A stretch of DNA of 64,000 bases from Methanothermobacter sp. (lineage in GTDB: Archaea; Methanobacteriota; Methanobacteria; Methanobacteriales; Methanothermobacteraceae): NCBI RefSeq assembly GCF_030055435.1, contig NZ_JASFYG010000001.1, positions 268,154 to 332,153 on the forward strand, given 5' to 3'. Every line of letters starts with the position of its first letter. Position 1 is the first letter of the stretch. Shown here in pieces: positions 23,951 to 33,191 of this stretch. A program made the translations under genes and the position numbers. The notes beneath the pieces were generated by a model. The model did no database searches. It worked only from the letters and a program-made list of their open reading frames with translations, and was not told the origin of the DNA.

Positions 23951-24112
23951 ATGAAGGTGAAGGAATGGTGTATGTTCTGTGGGGAATGTGCAGGTGTGTG
24001 CCCACGGAACCTCATAGAGGTCAGGGAGAATTCCCTGAAATTTTCAGAGGACCAGTGTAGGGAATGCAACATATGCATACAGGTGTGCCCTGTTAGGGCC
24101 CTTGAGAGGTGA
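23951..24112 (+). CDS. Small 2x[4Fe-4S] ferredoxin
   Basis: 53 residues from ATG 23951 (after AGGTTGATAACC). Two cysteine quartets are complete: CMFCGECAGVCP and CRECNICIQVCP, the signature of clostridial-type ferredoxins. Its stop codon overlaps the ribosome-binding site of the geranylgeranyl reductase gene six bases downstream. In methanogens an adjacent ferredoxin supplies low-potential electrons for double-bond reduction by geranylgeranyl reductase, so the two probably work together. Confidence 0.88.
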   Translation: MKVKEWCMFCGECAGVCPRNLIEVRENSLKFSEDQCRECNICIQVCPVRALER

Positions 24113-24117
24113 TTGAC

Positions 24118-25302
24118 ATGGTGACTGAAGTTGATGTCCTTGTGATTGGCGCTGGACCAGCCGGTTCAACAGCAGCAAAACACGCCGCCATGGGCGGGGC
24201 AAGTGTACTCCTCATTGACAAGAAATCAGAGATAGGGGCTCCCAAGCGGTGCGCCGAGGGGGTCTCTGTTGGGGGCCTCGAGTCCCTGGGGATAGAGCCA
24301 AACCCCCGCTGGATCACAAAGAAACTTGATGGTGTGCGTCTGGTCTCCCCCAACGGCACAGATGTATGGCTGACCTCAGATAAGGTGGAGCTGCCAGAGG
24401 CAGGATACATACTTGAGAGGAAGGTCTTTGACAAGCACATGGCAATGGACGCTGCAAGGGCAGGGTCACGGATCATGGTGAAGACCCTTGCAACCGGGAT
24501 GGAGAAGACCGATGATGGGTACCTTGTCAGCGCAGAATGCATGGGAAGGGAGTTTGAGATAAAGGCCAGGATAGTCATTGCAGCCGACGGGCCCGAGTCA
24601 AGGGTTGCAAGGTGGGCAGGCCTAAACACAACCACAAGGCCCAAGGACATGGAGTCAGCTGCCCAGTTCGAGATGGTCGGGGTGGAGATGGAGGACAATA
24701 ACTGCATTGAATTCTACTTTGGAAGCGTGGCCCCAGGTGGATACGCCTGGATCTTCCCAAAGGGTGATGATATCGCCAACGTGGGCCTGGGTGTTCTCTC
24801 AACAGAGACCGATAAGAGCGCCTATGAGCACCTGCTTGAATTCGTTGAGTCATGCCCTGCAACAAGAAACGCCCAGCCTGTTGAACTCAACATAGGTGGG
24901 GATCCGGTTGGTGGCATGCCAAAGGAACTTGTGGCAGACAGCCTTATGGTTGTTGGGGACGCTGCAGGTCAGGTGAACCCCCTCACAGGTGGCGGTATAA
25001 TAAGCGGTATGACCGGTGGTATGCTGGCAGGAAGGGTTGCTGCTGCAGCGGTCAGTGAGGGTGATGTCAGCAAAAAGAGGCTCAGTGAATACGAGAGGCT
25101 CTGCCGTGAGGAGATCGGGAAGGAGATAGACAGGTACCTCAAGGTCAAGGACTACATGCTTACACTCAGTGACAGTGAACTCGATTCAATCGCAGAGGCA
25201 TTCCAGGATGTTGAGTTCGAGAAGGTGAGTACCAGAGAACTTGTTAAGAAGCTCATAAAGGTCTCACCAAAGGCCCTGCTTAAACTCGGCAAACTATTCT
25301 AA
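24118..25302 (+). CDS. Digeranylgeranylglycerophospholipid reductase (geranylgeranyl reductase family)
   Basis: 394 residues of FAD-dependent oxidoreductase. It has a dinucleotide-binding motif VLVIGAGPAGSTAA at about 7-20, PKRCAEGVS near 43-51 (a family-specific cysteine block), the second FAD motif VVGDAAGQVNPLTGGGI around 280-296 and a C-terminal helical part. The enzyme saturates the isoprenoid chains of archaeal ether lipids, giving archaeol. ATG 24118 has GAGGTGA six bases upstream; the GTG at 24109 lies inside the ferredoxin gene and is less likely. The upstream ferredoxin is the probable electron donor. Confidence 0.92.
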   Translation: MVTEVDVLVIGAGPAGSTAAKHAAMGGASVLLIDKKSEIGAPKRCAEGVSVGGLESLGIEPNPRWITKKLDGVRLVSPNGTDVWLTSDKVELPEAGYILERKVFDKHMAMDAARAGSRIMVKTLATGMEKTDDGYLVSAECMGREFEIKARIVIAADGPESRVARWAGLNTTTRPKDMESAAQFEMVGVEMEDNNCIEFYFGSVAPGGYAWIFPKGDDIANVGLGVLSTETDKSAYEHLLEFVESCPATRNAQPVELNIGGDPVGGMPKELVADSLMVVGDAAGQVNPLTGGGIISGMTGGMLAGRVAAAAVSEGDVSKKRLSEYERLCREEIGKEIDRYLKVKDYMLTLSDSELDSIAEAFQDVEFEKVSTRELVKKLIKVSPKALLKLGKLF

Positions 25303-25355
25303 ATTTATTCATTAACAGTACCCAACTTAAATCCTATCTCTTTTTAATCTAAGAT

Positions 25356-26168
25356 TTAATACCTTAAAGGATTGAAAGAGTGAATATTAACAATTAGAAT
25401 TACCGCTATGCATATCAGATAGAATACCACAAGAACCCTGTGGTAAATGAGATCAGCCATCTCCACCATACGCTCCCTTTCTGTAAAGTTTGATAGATAA
25501 AGTGGGACAGTGGCTATGAATGGCGGGACTATTACAAGGAGGATCTGCAGCATGCTAATGTAACCTCCAGTATAGCTCCAGGCAAGTAGAACACAGAACA
25601 GAACAGAAACCAGGGTTGTCGGAACCTTTCTCTCCTTGTACATCAGGTATGTGCCCATACCTGCAAGGTACATTAAAATGTAGACCGGAAGCGGGACAAC
25701 GAGAATACCCCCCAGGAGGACAGCGGCGGATGCCAGCCTCAGAACAGTGTTTGTCGCGGTACTTGCAAATGGTGCAAGAGGAGTGTCCTTCAGTCTGATG
25801 GGTGGGATTGTATAGATGAACTGGTTAAGGACCATGAGAAGTAGTATCAGACAGAATACCGGATGAATGAGATATGCCACCACGGTGGACACCACGAGAA
25901 GGACGCCTATAAAAAGCAGGACCTCCCTGGGTTCAACATGGTTCTCTATGAAGGGCCTTCCCCTTTTCATGCGGTCGTTCCTGTCAGTTTCAATGTCAGT
26001 GAAGTCGTTAAGTGAATAGAGAGCCCCCCAGAGGAGCGTCACGGTGAAGAGTCCTGAAATGAATCTGATGGGGTCTGCATCTGAGGCATAGGTGAGTGCC
26101 AGAAGGTACATGTGGATGTTCTTGGCACACCAGCTCATTCTCGTTGAACGCAGGAGTGTACTCAGCAT
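25356..26168 (-). CDS. UbiA-family prenyltransferase
   Basis: About 270 residues from ATG 26168, with eight or nine hydrophobic helices. The aspartate-rich motif NDFTDIETDRND at about 54-65 (NDxxDxxxD) binds the prenyl diphosphate through Mg2+. The second DxxD region is less clear, although YKERKVPTT follows the central helices. Family members join polyprenyl groups to aromatic or glycerol acceptors, for instance DGGGP synthase in archaeal lipid synthesis. The gene overlaps the end of the upstream P-loop ATPase gene by 7 bp, which implies coupled expression. Acceptor unknown. Confidence 0.82.
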   Translation of the reverse strand: MLSTLLRSTRMSWCAKNIHMYLLALTYASDADPIRFISGLFTVTLLWGALYSLNDFTDIETDRNDRMKRGRPFIENHVEPREVLLFIGVLLVVSTVVAYLIHPVFCLILLLMVLNQFIYTIPPIRLKDTPLAPFASTATNTVLRLASAAVLLGGILVVPLPVYILMYLAGMGTYLMYKERKVPTTLVSVLFCVLLAWSYTGGYISMLQILLVIVPPFIATVPLYLSNFTERERMVEMADLIYHRVLVVFYLICIAVILIVNIHSFNPLRY

Positions 26169-26902
26169 GATCTCATCTTCTCCAGAACTGTTCTTGGTCT
26201 GCATCCATATAATTCTATGTAACGCCTTATCTCTTCCTCATCAGCACCTGAATGGGCCCTTATTATATTTAAGGTTTCAGTTACTGTGTAATCTATCCTC
26301 ACAGCCGTGAAGGGGATCCGGAGGGAGTGGAAGAGCACTGAAGAGAGGATGGGTATGTCAGTGAAGAGGTCCATCTTTTTACCCCTGAAGTAGAATCTCC
26401 AGGCTGTCTGGAAGATTATGTTCATGTTCCTGAATGCCCCCCTGTTTCTGATGTACTCATGGATGCATCTGAGGTAGAACTTCAGTGTTTCAGATCCCGC
26501 CGTGGCTGTCCACTGACTGAAACCCTTGAATTCTGAGAAATAGTGGCTGTCATGGAACCTGTCAGCAAAGACCACAGCATCAAATTCAGCAAGTTTCTTG
26601 TAAAGATCCCCCCTGTTATCTGCACCGAGCTCCGCCTTCATCTCATCCAAGAGGTGCCTGAACACATAATCTGCGTCCACATCGGCTGACTCAAGGTTAC
26701 ACGGCACTTCATATACATCAAGCCCCACCTCCTGGATACCCCTGTAGAGGTTGGCTGATTTACCTGTCCCTGGGGCGCCCACAACATGGAGTATGTTCCC
26801 GCGGGACTCCCTGATGACCTCAAGGGCTTCAAGGAGCCTTCTGTAGGACTCAGTCTCAACGAAGACGGTGTTATCAGATACCGAGTTAACCTTGTAGTCC
26901 AT
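26162..26902 (-). CDS. P-loop ATPase linked to a UbiA prenyltransferase
   Basis: 246 residues with Walker A GAPGTGKS at 42-49, an acidic VVFADRFHDSH segment around 110-120 in the Walker B position, and a C-terminal region with TETLNIIRAHSGADEEEIRRYI. It resembles AAA/STAND-like ATPases that hold a small winged-helix tail, but I recognise no named family. Transcription seems almost leaderless: a TATA-like element (ATTATATG) lies only about 30 bp upstream. It shares the intergenic space with the divergent PEBP gene. The function is unknown; coupling to the prenyltransferase gene is conspicuous. Confidence 0.72.
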   Translation of the reverse strand: MDYKVNSVSDNTVFVETESYRRLLEALEVIRESRGNILHVVGAPGTGKSANLYRGIQEVGLDVYEVPCNLESADVDADYVFRHLLDEMKAELGADNRGDLYKKLAEFDAVVFADRFHDSHYFSEFKGFSQWTATAGSETLKFYLRCIHEYIRNRGAFRNMNIIFQTAWRFYFRGKKMDLFTDIPILSSVLFHSLRIPFTAVRIDYTVTETLNIIRAHSGADEEEIRRYIELYGCRPRTVLEKMRSC

Positions 26903-26947
26903 AATAATAATTAATGACAGGGAACATATAATCTGTTAGGTGATACC

Positions 26948-27403
26948 ATGAACCTCAAGACCCGTGCATTCAATGATGGCGGAAGAATACCCTCAAGGTA
27001 CACGTGTGATGGTGAAAACATATCGCCACCCCTGGAATGGGATGGCGTCCCTCCAGAGGCCCGGTCCCTTGCCCTCATATGCGATGACCCCGATGCCCCA
27101 ACAAAGGTCTGGACCCACTGGGTGATATTCAACATACCCCCAGACTCCAGGGGCCTTGACGAGAATGTTCCAGACCTGGAAAGGCTACCTGATGGCTCAG
27201 TGCAGGGCTACAACGACTCTGGAACCATAGGCTACAGGGGCCCCTGCCCCCCATCCGGTGTGCACAGGTACTTCTTCAGGCTCTACGCCCTTGACACCAT
27301 GCTTGACCTTGAACCAGGCACAGGCAAGGAGGACGTCCTCGAGGCGATGGAGGGTCATGTACTGGCTGAGGCAAGGATAGTGGGACTTTACAGGAGAGAA
27401 TAG
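26948..27403 (+). CDS. YbhB/YbcL (PEBP) family protein
   Basis: 151 residues carrying both signatures of the phosphatidylethanolamine-binding superfamily: LALICDDPDAPTKVWTHWV with the DPDAP and HW ligands, and GPCPPSGVHRYFFRLYALD. Bacterial and archaeal members are called Raf-kinase-inhibitor-like by homology, but no kinase partner is known; the fold binds small anionic ligands. ATG 26948 has AGGTGATACC upstream. It is divergent from the P-loop ATPase gene. Confidence 0.92.
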   Translation: MNLKTRAFNDGGRIPSRYTCDGENISPPLEWDGVPPEARSLALICDDPDAPTKVWTHWVIFNIPPDSRGLDENVPDLERLPDGSVQGYNDSGTIGYRGPCPPSGVHRYFFRLYALDTMLDLEPGTGKEDVLEAMEGHVLAEARIVGLYRRE

Positions 27404-27463
27404 CTCATTCAATCAGTAGAGGTCACTGCAGACTGGAAAATCTAAGTAATACAGAAAAATCAA

Positions 27464-28072
27464 CTAAATATTGTTGGGAACCCTAAGCTTGGCAGGAAGT
27501 GCCTTTATACGGGCAGGTGCACCTATTGCCAGTGACCAGGGGGGCACGTTCCTTGTTACAACCGCACCTGCCGCCACCATTGCACCCTCACCCACCTCTA
27601 TCCTGGAGAGGAAGGTGGAGTTTGCACCTATGGATGCCCCCTGCCTTATTATGGGGCCCCTCAGTTTGTACTTGACCCTTATGGGGTAACGGTCGTTGGT
27701 GAAACAGGCACAGGGTCCTATGAAGACGTTATCCTCTATATAACTGTTCTTGGGCAGATACACATTTGACTGAATGCTGACATTGCTCCCTATCTTTGAG
27801 TGGCCCTCAATGACCGTATTTGTACCGATAAGTACATCGTCACCTATGGTTGTCTTCTCCCTTATGAGGACATTGTGACCGGTTCTGAGGTTATCACCTA
27901 TGGTAACATCATTGTATATAACGGTGTTTGAGCGCAGAAGGGGGTTTTTACCTATAACAGGGGGTTTACTGAACTTCTTGTAACCATAACCCACTATTAT
28001 ATTCTCACTTTCCCTTTTATAACCCCATTCTTCTTCCTGATCACCGAAAAGAAGGCTTTTAATGTTTGGCAT
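27464..28072 (-). CDS. Left-handed beta-helix (hexapeptide) acyltransferase
   Basis: About 202 residues built from hexapeptide repeats ([41 protein letters not shown]), ending in [27 protein letters not shown], the coenzyme-A-binding end of sugar O/N-acetyltransferases. It fits the WbbJ/WlbB group that acetylates amino sugars for surface glycans. The second ATG (28072), with GGGGGATG upstream at proper spacing, is more likely than ATG 28084. It is a single gene convergent to the PEBP gene. Confidence 0.85.
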   Translation of the reverse strand: MPNIKSLLFGDQEEEWGYKRESENIIVGYGYKKFSKPPVIGKNPLLRSNTVIYNDVTIGDNLRTGHNVLIREKTTIGDDVLIGTNTVIEGHSKIGSNVSIQSNVYLPKNSYIEDNVFIGPCACFTNDRYPIRVKYKLRGPIIRQGASIGANSTFLSRIEVGEGAMVAAGAVVTRNVPPWSLAIGAPARIKALPAKLRVPNNI

Positions 28073-28251
28073 TTGCCTATGCATCCCCCAACACGGTTTT
28101 ATTAAATTCAGGTACTAACAGGAAATGAAATCCAAATCCTCTCATTATATTAATATTGAGCGCATCTATAATATACTTTACTTCATGCAGATCATATCAT
28201 TTAATTGGACCATAAAAGTAGTTCACCACATCTGAAGCTAGGAAGGATTCT

Positions 28252-29274
28252 ATGGATGCAGATGAACTTGCGGTTCTCATAAGGGAGATCAGATCCGAGA
28301 TAGGCCATGAGGATATGGAGGTACGGATAGCTGATACCATATTCAATGGGGAAAAAGATGAGCTCCTCATAGTCGCACCTGACCGTTCAGATAAGTCCAT
28401 CATAATAGGAAAGGGTGGATGGGTTGTGGGCAGACTACGGGAGAGACTTGGTATCAAGAGGATCCATGTTGAATCAGAGATTGACCTCATCATGAGGAGG
28501 GAACGGGTTAAATTTGCACTTGAACGGCTGGCTGAACTCAGGGGATCCTTCAGGGTGCTCTCTCTCCTTGAGAAACCCCTGAGGAAACGCCTTGAATACC
28601 CAGCGGGACTTGACTTTCTCACAGAAAGTGACAGTGCACCCCTCAACTCCATAAGAGAGCCAGAAACTGCCGTGGCACTATCAGGGGGAACTGACAGTTC
28701 ATTTTCACTCATAGCGGCTGTTAAACTTGGTTTAAAACCTATGGCATTGACTGCTGACCCCGGCACCATCGTACTGCCGGGGCACGTCAGGTGGGCTGTG
28801 GATGAACTCACAGCCTCCCTTGGGGTGAGACACCATTACATCAAGATGGACCTCAGTGAACTTCAGAGGGATGCCCTCGAGGGGAGGTTACACCCCTGCG
28901 GCAGGTGCTCATCCATGATTGAGGAAGTCATCATGGAGAAAATAAAGAATGAGGCAATTGATACTGTGATATTCGGTGATCTCCTCTCAACGGGATACGG
29001 TTCCCTCCAGGTGCACGATGATATCCTCCGTGTTAATCTACCGGCACTCTTTGCAGCCTCAAAGCAGGAGCTGAAGTCCGCTGTATCCACTTATGGCCTC
29101 AGGGCCACTTCAGGGTTTGGCTGTCCCCTTCTGGGGGAGGTTCACCGCAGGTATCCGTATATGAGGCGCTATTCAATCCAGAGGGTCCTCAGGGAGACCC
29201 GTGCTGGTGTTCTTGAACCTGGTGAGGCCCTGGAACTTGTATGGAGTATCTGTGGCTCCCGGAGAACTAACTGA
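28252..29274 (+). CDS. KH domain plus PP-loop ATPase protein
   Basis: 340 residues. An N-terminal KH-like RNA-binding segment (KSIIIGKGGWVVGRLRERLG, GKGG at 53-56) is followed by a PP-loop ATP-pyrophosphatase core beginning VALSGGTDSSFS at 142-152 with a conserved CGRCS at about 222-226 and GFGCPL near 287-292. Paired cysteines and SGGxDS are shared with tRNA thiolation enzymes such as TtuA/ThiI, so an RNA sulfur-transfer role is a reasonable inference, although the exact target is unknown. The ribosome-binding site is AGGAAGGATTCT. Its stop overlaps the convergent DUF3096 gene by 8 bp. Confidence 0.82.
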   Translation: MDADELAVLIREIRSEIGHEDMEVRIADTIFNGEKDELLIVAPDRSDKSIIIGKGGWVVGRLRERLGIKRIHVESEIDLIMRRERVKFALERLAELRGSFRVLSLLEKPLRKRLEYPAGLDFLTESDSAPLNSIREPETAVALSGGTDSSFSLIAAVKLGLKPMALTADPGTIVLPGHVRWAVDELTASLGVRHHYIKMDLSELQRDALEGRLHPCGRCSSMIEEVIMEKIKNEAIDTVIFGDLLSTGYGSLQVHDDILRVNLPALFAASKQELKSAVSTYGLRATSGFGCPLLGEVHRRYPYMRRYSIQRVLRETRAGVLEPGEALELVWSICGSRRTN

Positions 29275-29407
29275 ATATCTTGAGGAGACCGTAGGCTATG
29301 AGGAACACGCCAACCAGATACCCCACAAGCTGGGGGTAGATTATCATCAGTATACCGATAAGCACCGCCAGAAGTCCAACAACCCTCGTTTCAGTTTCAG
29401 ATTTCAT
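29267..29407 (-). CDS. DUF3096-like small membrane protein
   Basis: About 46 residues from ATG 29407: RVVGLLAVLIGILMIIYPQLVGYLVGVFLIAYGLLKI, two short helices with a YPxLxGYLVG turn, matching the DUF3096 type. A longer frame to 29524 exists but has no better start. Function unknown. It lies 120 bp downstream of argH on the same strand and could be the last gene of the superoperon. Confidence 0.6.
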   Translation of the reverse strand: MKSETETRVVGLLAVLIGILMIIYPQLVGYLVGVFLIAYGLLKIFS

Positions 29408-29527
29408 GTAATAACTATATCTCAAAAATGATATATAAAATTTCTGTTCAGCGATAAAAAAATAACCCTTAAAAGGCCCTTCCAGACTCCAGTATATAAA
29501 ATTTCTGGCCACTGGAAAAAACAACCC

Positions 29528-30937
29528 CTAAGTTGTCCTCTCAGACTTCACAAAGGCCCTGATTTCATCAATGGCTGCCCTGACCATCTCAGGGGCTGGT
29601 CCACCTGGAATCATCCTCATCCTGACATTTTCAAGTGGATCAAGGGCCCTCTTCACAAGTTCCTGGTCAAGTTCAAGTCTCTTCCCAGTGACCTCGAGGC
29701 TGACCTCGTCAAGGTACTCTGAATCTATGTCAGAGGGCCTGAGTCCATCGGCGATTGCCCTTGTGACCAGCCTTCCAACTATCCTGTGGGCCACCCTGAA
29801 GGGTATGCGGCGCTCCCTGACAAGGATATCTGCAAGGTCCGTTGCGGTTGCAAAGTTGGCCCCTGCAAGTTCAAGTGCCCTCTCCCGGTTAACCCTTATG
29901 CCCAGGAGCATTCCCCTCACGACACGGATCATTGACAGTGCAGTGTCGGTGGCCCTCCAGAGGTGTGGTGTGATCTCCTGGAGGTCCCTGTTATAGGTGT
30001 AGGGGAGGGCCTTCATGATTCCAAGTACAGAGAAAAGTGCCCCCTGGACCGTGGAGGTCTTTGCCCTGGCTATCTCGGCAACGTCAGGGTTCTTCTTCTG
30101 GGGCATTATCGATGATGTTGATGAGAATTCATCGGGGAGCTCTATCAGGCCAAACTCGTAGGTGCTCCAGAGTACCATCTCCTCTGAGATCCTGCTGAGG
30201 TTCACCGCCAGCACTGAGAGGTCAAATATTGCCTCTGCTATGAAGTCCCTTGCACTCACCGCGTCCATGGAGTTACCCATGTAATCAGAGAACCCCAGAA
30301 GTTCCGTTGTGAGTTCCCTGTTTATCGGGAAGGTTGTGGTTGTCATGGCCGCAGAGCCCAGCGGGTTGATGTCAATCCTCTTAAGGGCGTCCTGGAGCCT
30401 CTCATAGTCCCTCTTGAGGGAGTGGGCATAGGCCATGAGGTGGTGGGCAAGGGTTGTTGGCTGGGCATGCTGGAGGTGGGTGTAGCCAACCATGACAGTC
30501 CCTGTGTGCTCAAGTGCCATTTCAGCTATCCTATCAATAAAATCAAGGAGTTCGTGGCTGATTATTTTTATCTTCTCCCTCAGGGCCAGTCGAAGGTCAG
30601 TTGCAACCTGATCGTTCCTGGATTTACCTGTGTGCATGAACCCTGCTTCCTCGCCTATCCTAGCTGTCACGTAGTTCTCAACAGCCATGTGGATATCCTC
30701 CACCGAAGGGTCCATGTCAAGGGCCTCGAACCCCTCCTCCCTCAGGGTTTCAAGGGCTTCTATGATCTTATCCGCCACTTCCTCAGGTATTATACCCTCA
30801 TGGGCCAGCATGGTTGTGTGTGCAATGTTACATTCAACATCCGCCTCAAATATGTGGTGGTCGAATGTGAGGGATGAGGTGAACTCTGCTGCCTCATCCT
30901 CCATACCCCTATTTAATCTGCCAGCCCTCAGGTTCAA
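29528..30937 (-). CDS. argH: Argininosuccinate lyase
   Basis: About 469 residues of the fumarase/aspartase superfamily with the signature [11 protein letters not shown] and [11 protein letters not shown]. It splits argininosuccinate into arginine and fumarate, the last step of arginine synthesis. I place the start at TTG 30937, because AGGTGG precedes it by four bases and the product then opens [14 protein letters not shown] as in ArgH; the ATG at 30979 lies inside the ribosomal S27ae frame. It follows the ribosomal genes in the same orientation and is probably read through from them. Confidence 0.95.
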   Translation of the reverse strand: MNLRAGRLNRGMEDEAAEFTSSLTFDHHIFEADVECNIAHTTMLAHEGIIPEEVADKIIEALETLREEGFEALDMDPSVEDIHMAVENYVTARIGEEAGFMHTGKSRNDQVATDLRLALREKIKIISHELLDFIDRIAEMALEHTGTVMVGYTHLQHAQPTTLAHHLMAYAHSLKRDYERLQDALKRIDINPLGSAAMTTTTFPINRELTTELLGFSDYMGNSMDAVSARDFIAEAIFDLSVLAVNLSRISEEMVLWSTYEFGLIELPDEFSSTSSIMPQKKNPDVAEIARAKTSTVQGALFSVLGIMKALPYTYNRDLQEITPHLWRATDTALSMIRVVRGMLLGIRVNRERALELAGANFATATDLADILVRERRIPFRVAHRIVGRLVTRAIADGLRPSDIDSEYLDEVSLEVTGKRLELDQELVKRALDPLENVRMRMIPGGPAPEMVRAAIDEIRAFVKSERTT

Positions 30938-30945
30938 GTTTCCAC

Positions 30946-31101
30946 CTATTCCCTGTTTTTCCATTCGGTGTATCCGCATTTACCGCAGGCGTACCTGTCT
31001 CCATGGTCAGCCATGAAGACACCGTTTGAGCACCTCACACAGAAGGGGTTCTTCCTTATGAGTTTATCCCCCTTTACCTCATAGAGTTCGAACTTCTTCA
31101 T
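30946..31101 (-). CDS. rps27ae: 30S ribosomal protein S27ae
   Basis: A 51-residue zinc-ribbon protein: [17 protein letters not shown], then CVRC and CGKC (residues 21-24 and 39-42) forming a CxxC...CxxC site, and a GYTEW ending. It is the C-terminal half of the eukaryotic ubiquitin-S27a fusion. ATG 31101 directly follows the TAG of rps24e, and its stop lies 9 bp before the argH start. It is too short to appear in most ORF lists. Confidence 0.95.
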   Translation of the reverse strand: MKKFELYEVKGDKLIRKNPFCVRCSNGVFMADHGDRYACGKCGYTEWKNRE

Positions 31102-31404
31102 CTATTCCTCCTCCTCTTCCTCTTGTGCCTCTGTGTTCTTCTTTATGATGTGTCCAGGTTCTATCTCAGTGAGTTTATCCATTGAATCATATATCTTGGC
31201 GTACCCTGAGGCCCTTGGCTCGCCGAATCCCTGGTCGATCTTGTCGACCACAAGGAGGTCCTTATCGGCGTCGAGCATTGCAACGAGTTTGTTCTTAACA
31301 TCAAGGACCTTTGGTGTTGACTCACCCTCATATAAGCATTCGAACCTTATCTCCTTTCTGTTTAAGAGTGTATTTTCCTTTTCCTCGATTATTCTGATCT
31401 CCAT
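31102..31404 (-). CDS. rps24e: 30S ribosomal protein S24e
   Basis: 100 residues: MEIRIIEEKENTLLNRKEI opening, PKVLDVKNKLVAML, GYAKIYDS, and a very acidic tail (EAQEEEEEE). A small subunit protein of archaea and eukaryotes. I choose ATG 31404, preceded by GGAGG; the upstream ATG 31419 would lie inside the Shine-Dalgarno region. The gene is sandwiched between the dephospho-CoA kinase gene and rps27ae with no spacing. Confidence 0.95.
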   Translation of the reverse strand: MEIRIIEEKENTLLNRKEIRFECLYEGESTPKVLDVKNKLVAMLDADKDLLVVDKIDQGFGEPRASGYAKIYDSMDKLTEIEPGHIIKKNTEAQEEEEEE

Positions 31405-31405
31405 T

Positions 31406-31894
31406 CTATGCCTCCTCAAAGTTTTTTATGAGTTCTTCAGCTCTTTTCCGTGTTTCAATGGCCCTCACCAACACAACACCCTCATTTGGCTGTCCATAAA
31501 GGATGATGGTGTCTGCCGGGGCCATTAAGATTGATGGTAAAACAGCCAGGTCCTCCTCTCCATCAACGACTATCATAAAGCGTTCGCCGGCTCTGGACCC
31601 ATCTATGGCCTTTTTGATGGAGTTCCAGAGATCCTCTGTTATGGTGCCTGGCGGGTTTGTGGATCTGATAATGGTTGCTGTGTCATTGAATTCATGATCA
31701 GAATCCCTTCTCTGGATCCTGTTGTCTATTATGCTGATGTCCGGTTTCAGGCCATGCTCCAGTGCATTACGTGTTGTGACATCACCAACCGTTATGAGAA
31801 ACGAATCCCCCACATCAATGTCTCTGAAGGATTCGTAGAGCTCTCCAAGAGGTTTCTTGAGCTCTGCCCTGAGTTTTTCCGGTAGAATGTACAC
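31406..31894 (-). CDS. GTP-dependent dephospho-CoA kinase (DUF359)
   Basis: 162 residues of the DUF359 family, recognised as archaeal dephospho-CoA kinases that use GTP for the final step of coenzyme A synthesis. Visible: FLITVGDVTTRNALEHGLKPDISIIDNRI and MIVVDGEEDLAVLP, with IILYGQPNEGVVLV near the C-terminus. It starts with GTG at 31894, whose G overlaps the TAG of spt4, so translation is coupled. The position within a ribosomal/transcription operon is conserved in methanogens. Confidence 0.88.
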   Translation of the reverse strand: MYILPEKLRAELKKPLGELYESFRDIDVGDSFLITVGDVTTRNALEHGLKPDISIIDNRIQRRDSDHEFNDTATIIRSTNPPGTITEDLWNSIKKAIDGSRAGERFMIVVDGEEDLAVLPSILMAPADTIILYGQPNEGVVLVRAIETRKRAEELIKNFEEA

Positions 31895-32076
31895 TATCTG
31901 ACCCTCAGTGCGTATTCACCAGGAAGTTTTATATCCAGTTCCCTGGCTATATCTGATTTCTCCGGATCTATGACTATGAGCAGTCCGCTCCAGTTGGTGG
32001 ATGCTGGAACATTGCAGACCGGGCAGCGTTCGTCGCTGGTGATTCTCTTACACCTTGTGCATGCCTTCTCAGTCAT
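31894..32076 (-). CDS. spt4: Transcription elongation factor Spt4 (RpoE'')
   Basis: 60 residues with a zinc ribbon (CTRCKR at 6-11 and CPVC at 18-21) and [15 protein letters not shown]. Spt4 pairs with Spt5 to clamp RNA polymerase and raise processivity. ATG 32076 overlaps the end of rpoE by 8 bp; the longer frame from 32121 only extends into rpoE. Confidence 0.95.
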   Translation of the reverse strand: MTEKACTRCKRITSDERCPVCNVPASTNWSGLLIVIDPEKSDIARELDIKLPGEYALRVR

Positions 32077-32626
32077 TTTTACTCTTCCTCTTTTCTTCTT
32101 CAATCCATTCGAATTTACCAAGACCGGGCTGCCTCATGGTGAGTCCAACCTTCACGCCCTCTCTTCGTCCCTTGAGGCTCAGTGCGACTATCCTTGCCCT
32201 TACAAGGTCGCCCTCATCCAGGCGCTTACCTGTCTCCTTACCTGTGAGGGAGCCCTTCTTGGCATCATAGGTTATGTAATCGTCTGTAACCTGTGAAACA
32301 TGAACAAGACCGTCCACCGGCCCAATGCGCACGAATGCCCCGAACTCTGCAATCTCTATTACCTCGCCCTCAACGATCTCATGGAGTTCTGGTTTGAAGA
32401 AGAGGGCTGTGAATGTCACCTCATGGTAGGCAGCGCCGTCACCCATTATGACCTTTCCGATTCCTATATCCTCTATCTCCTTTACGGTTATCATCTGGCC
32501 GAGGTTCCTGTCCATCCTTCCAACGTAGGTTTCGTTGAGAACCTCTATGGCAACATCCTCCAGTGGCTCCTCAAAGCGGTCTGGAGGTATTCTGACTGTA
32601 TCAACAATTTTTGTTATATAATACAA
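32069..32626 (-). CDS. rpoE: DNA-directed RNA polymerase subunit E' (Rpb7/RpoE)
   Basis: 185 residues: an N-terminal tip domain ([20 protein letters not shown]) and a C-terminal S1/OB domain ([27 protein letters not shown]). It forms the RNA polymerase stalk with RpoF and helps initiation. It starts with TTG at 32626 after GGGGGATCCCA; no ATG is suitably placed. It follows ppa and overlaps spt4. Confidence 0.94.
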   Translation of the reverse strand: MYYITKIVDTVRIPPDRFEEPLEDVAIEVLNETYVGRMDRNLGQMITVKEIEDIGIGKVIMGDGAAYHEVTFTALFFKPELHEIVEGEVIEIAEFGAFVRIGPVDGLVHVSQVTDDYITYDAKKGSLTGKETGKRLDEGDLVRARIVALSLKGRREGVKVGLTMRQPGLGKFEWIEEEKRKSKND

Positions 32627-32646
32627 TGGGATCCCCCATTAAAGAA

Positions 32647-33177
32647 TTACTCCATAAATTTCTCTCTGTAGAGTTCTATGGAGTGGTTTACGGCTTCAAG
32701 TGCCTTTTCAGCGCCCTCCCATCCGATTATCTCTGTCTCCTTACCCTCAAGGTTCTTGTAGACCTGGAAGAAGTGTGCTATCTCCTTCAGGATGTGTTCG
32801 GGTATGTCTGATATATCATTAACATCACTGTAGTGGGGGTCCTCCACGGGCACCGCCAGGATCTTGTCGTCCTGGTCCCCACCATCTATCATCCTGAGAA
32901 GGCCTATGGGCCTTGACTCTATGATGCAACCAGGGAATGTTGGCTCATCCATGAGTACCATGATGTCCATGGGGTCGCCGTCATCGTAGAGGGTCCGGGG
33001 TATTATACCGTACTCTGCAGGGTAGAATACCGGTGAGTAGAGCACCCTGTCAAGTGCAAATGCCTCGAGATCCTTGTGGTATTCATACTTGTTCCTTGAA
33101 CCCCTGGGTATTTCAACAACTGCATATACTACCTCTGGTACTGATGGTCCAGGTTCAATATCCTTCCACAGATTCAT
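32647..33177 (-). CDS. ppa: Inorganic pyrophosphatase (soluble, type I)
   Basis: 176 residues of the family I enzyme, with the metal/pyrophosphate site block [18 protein letters not shown] (D residues binding Mg2+), [19 protein letters not shown] and the [10 protein letters not shown] strand. It hydrolyses pyrophosphate released by RNA, DNA and aminoacyl-tRNA synthesis. Situated between the PIN nuclease and rpoE in the superoperon. Confidence 0.95.
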   Translation of the reverse strand: MNLWKDIEPGPSVPEVVYAVVEIPRGSRNKYEYHKDLEAFALDRVLYSPVFYPAEYGIIPRTLYDDGDPMDIMVLMDEPTFPGCIIESRPIGLLRMIDGGDQDDKILAVPVEDPHYSDVNDISDIPEHILKEIAHFFQVYKNLEGKETEIIGWEGAEKALEAVNHSIELYREKFME

Positions 33178-33191
33178 AAAAAACCTCCTAC

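Noticed and set aside
30422-30877. A 151-codon plus-strand ORF opposite argH
   Set aside because: It is antisense to the conserved lyase core, has no ribosome-binding site and no recognisable motif; a shadow of argH codon usage.
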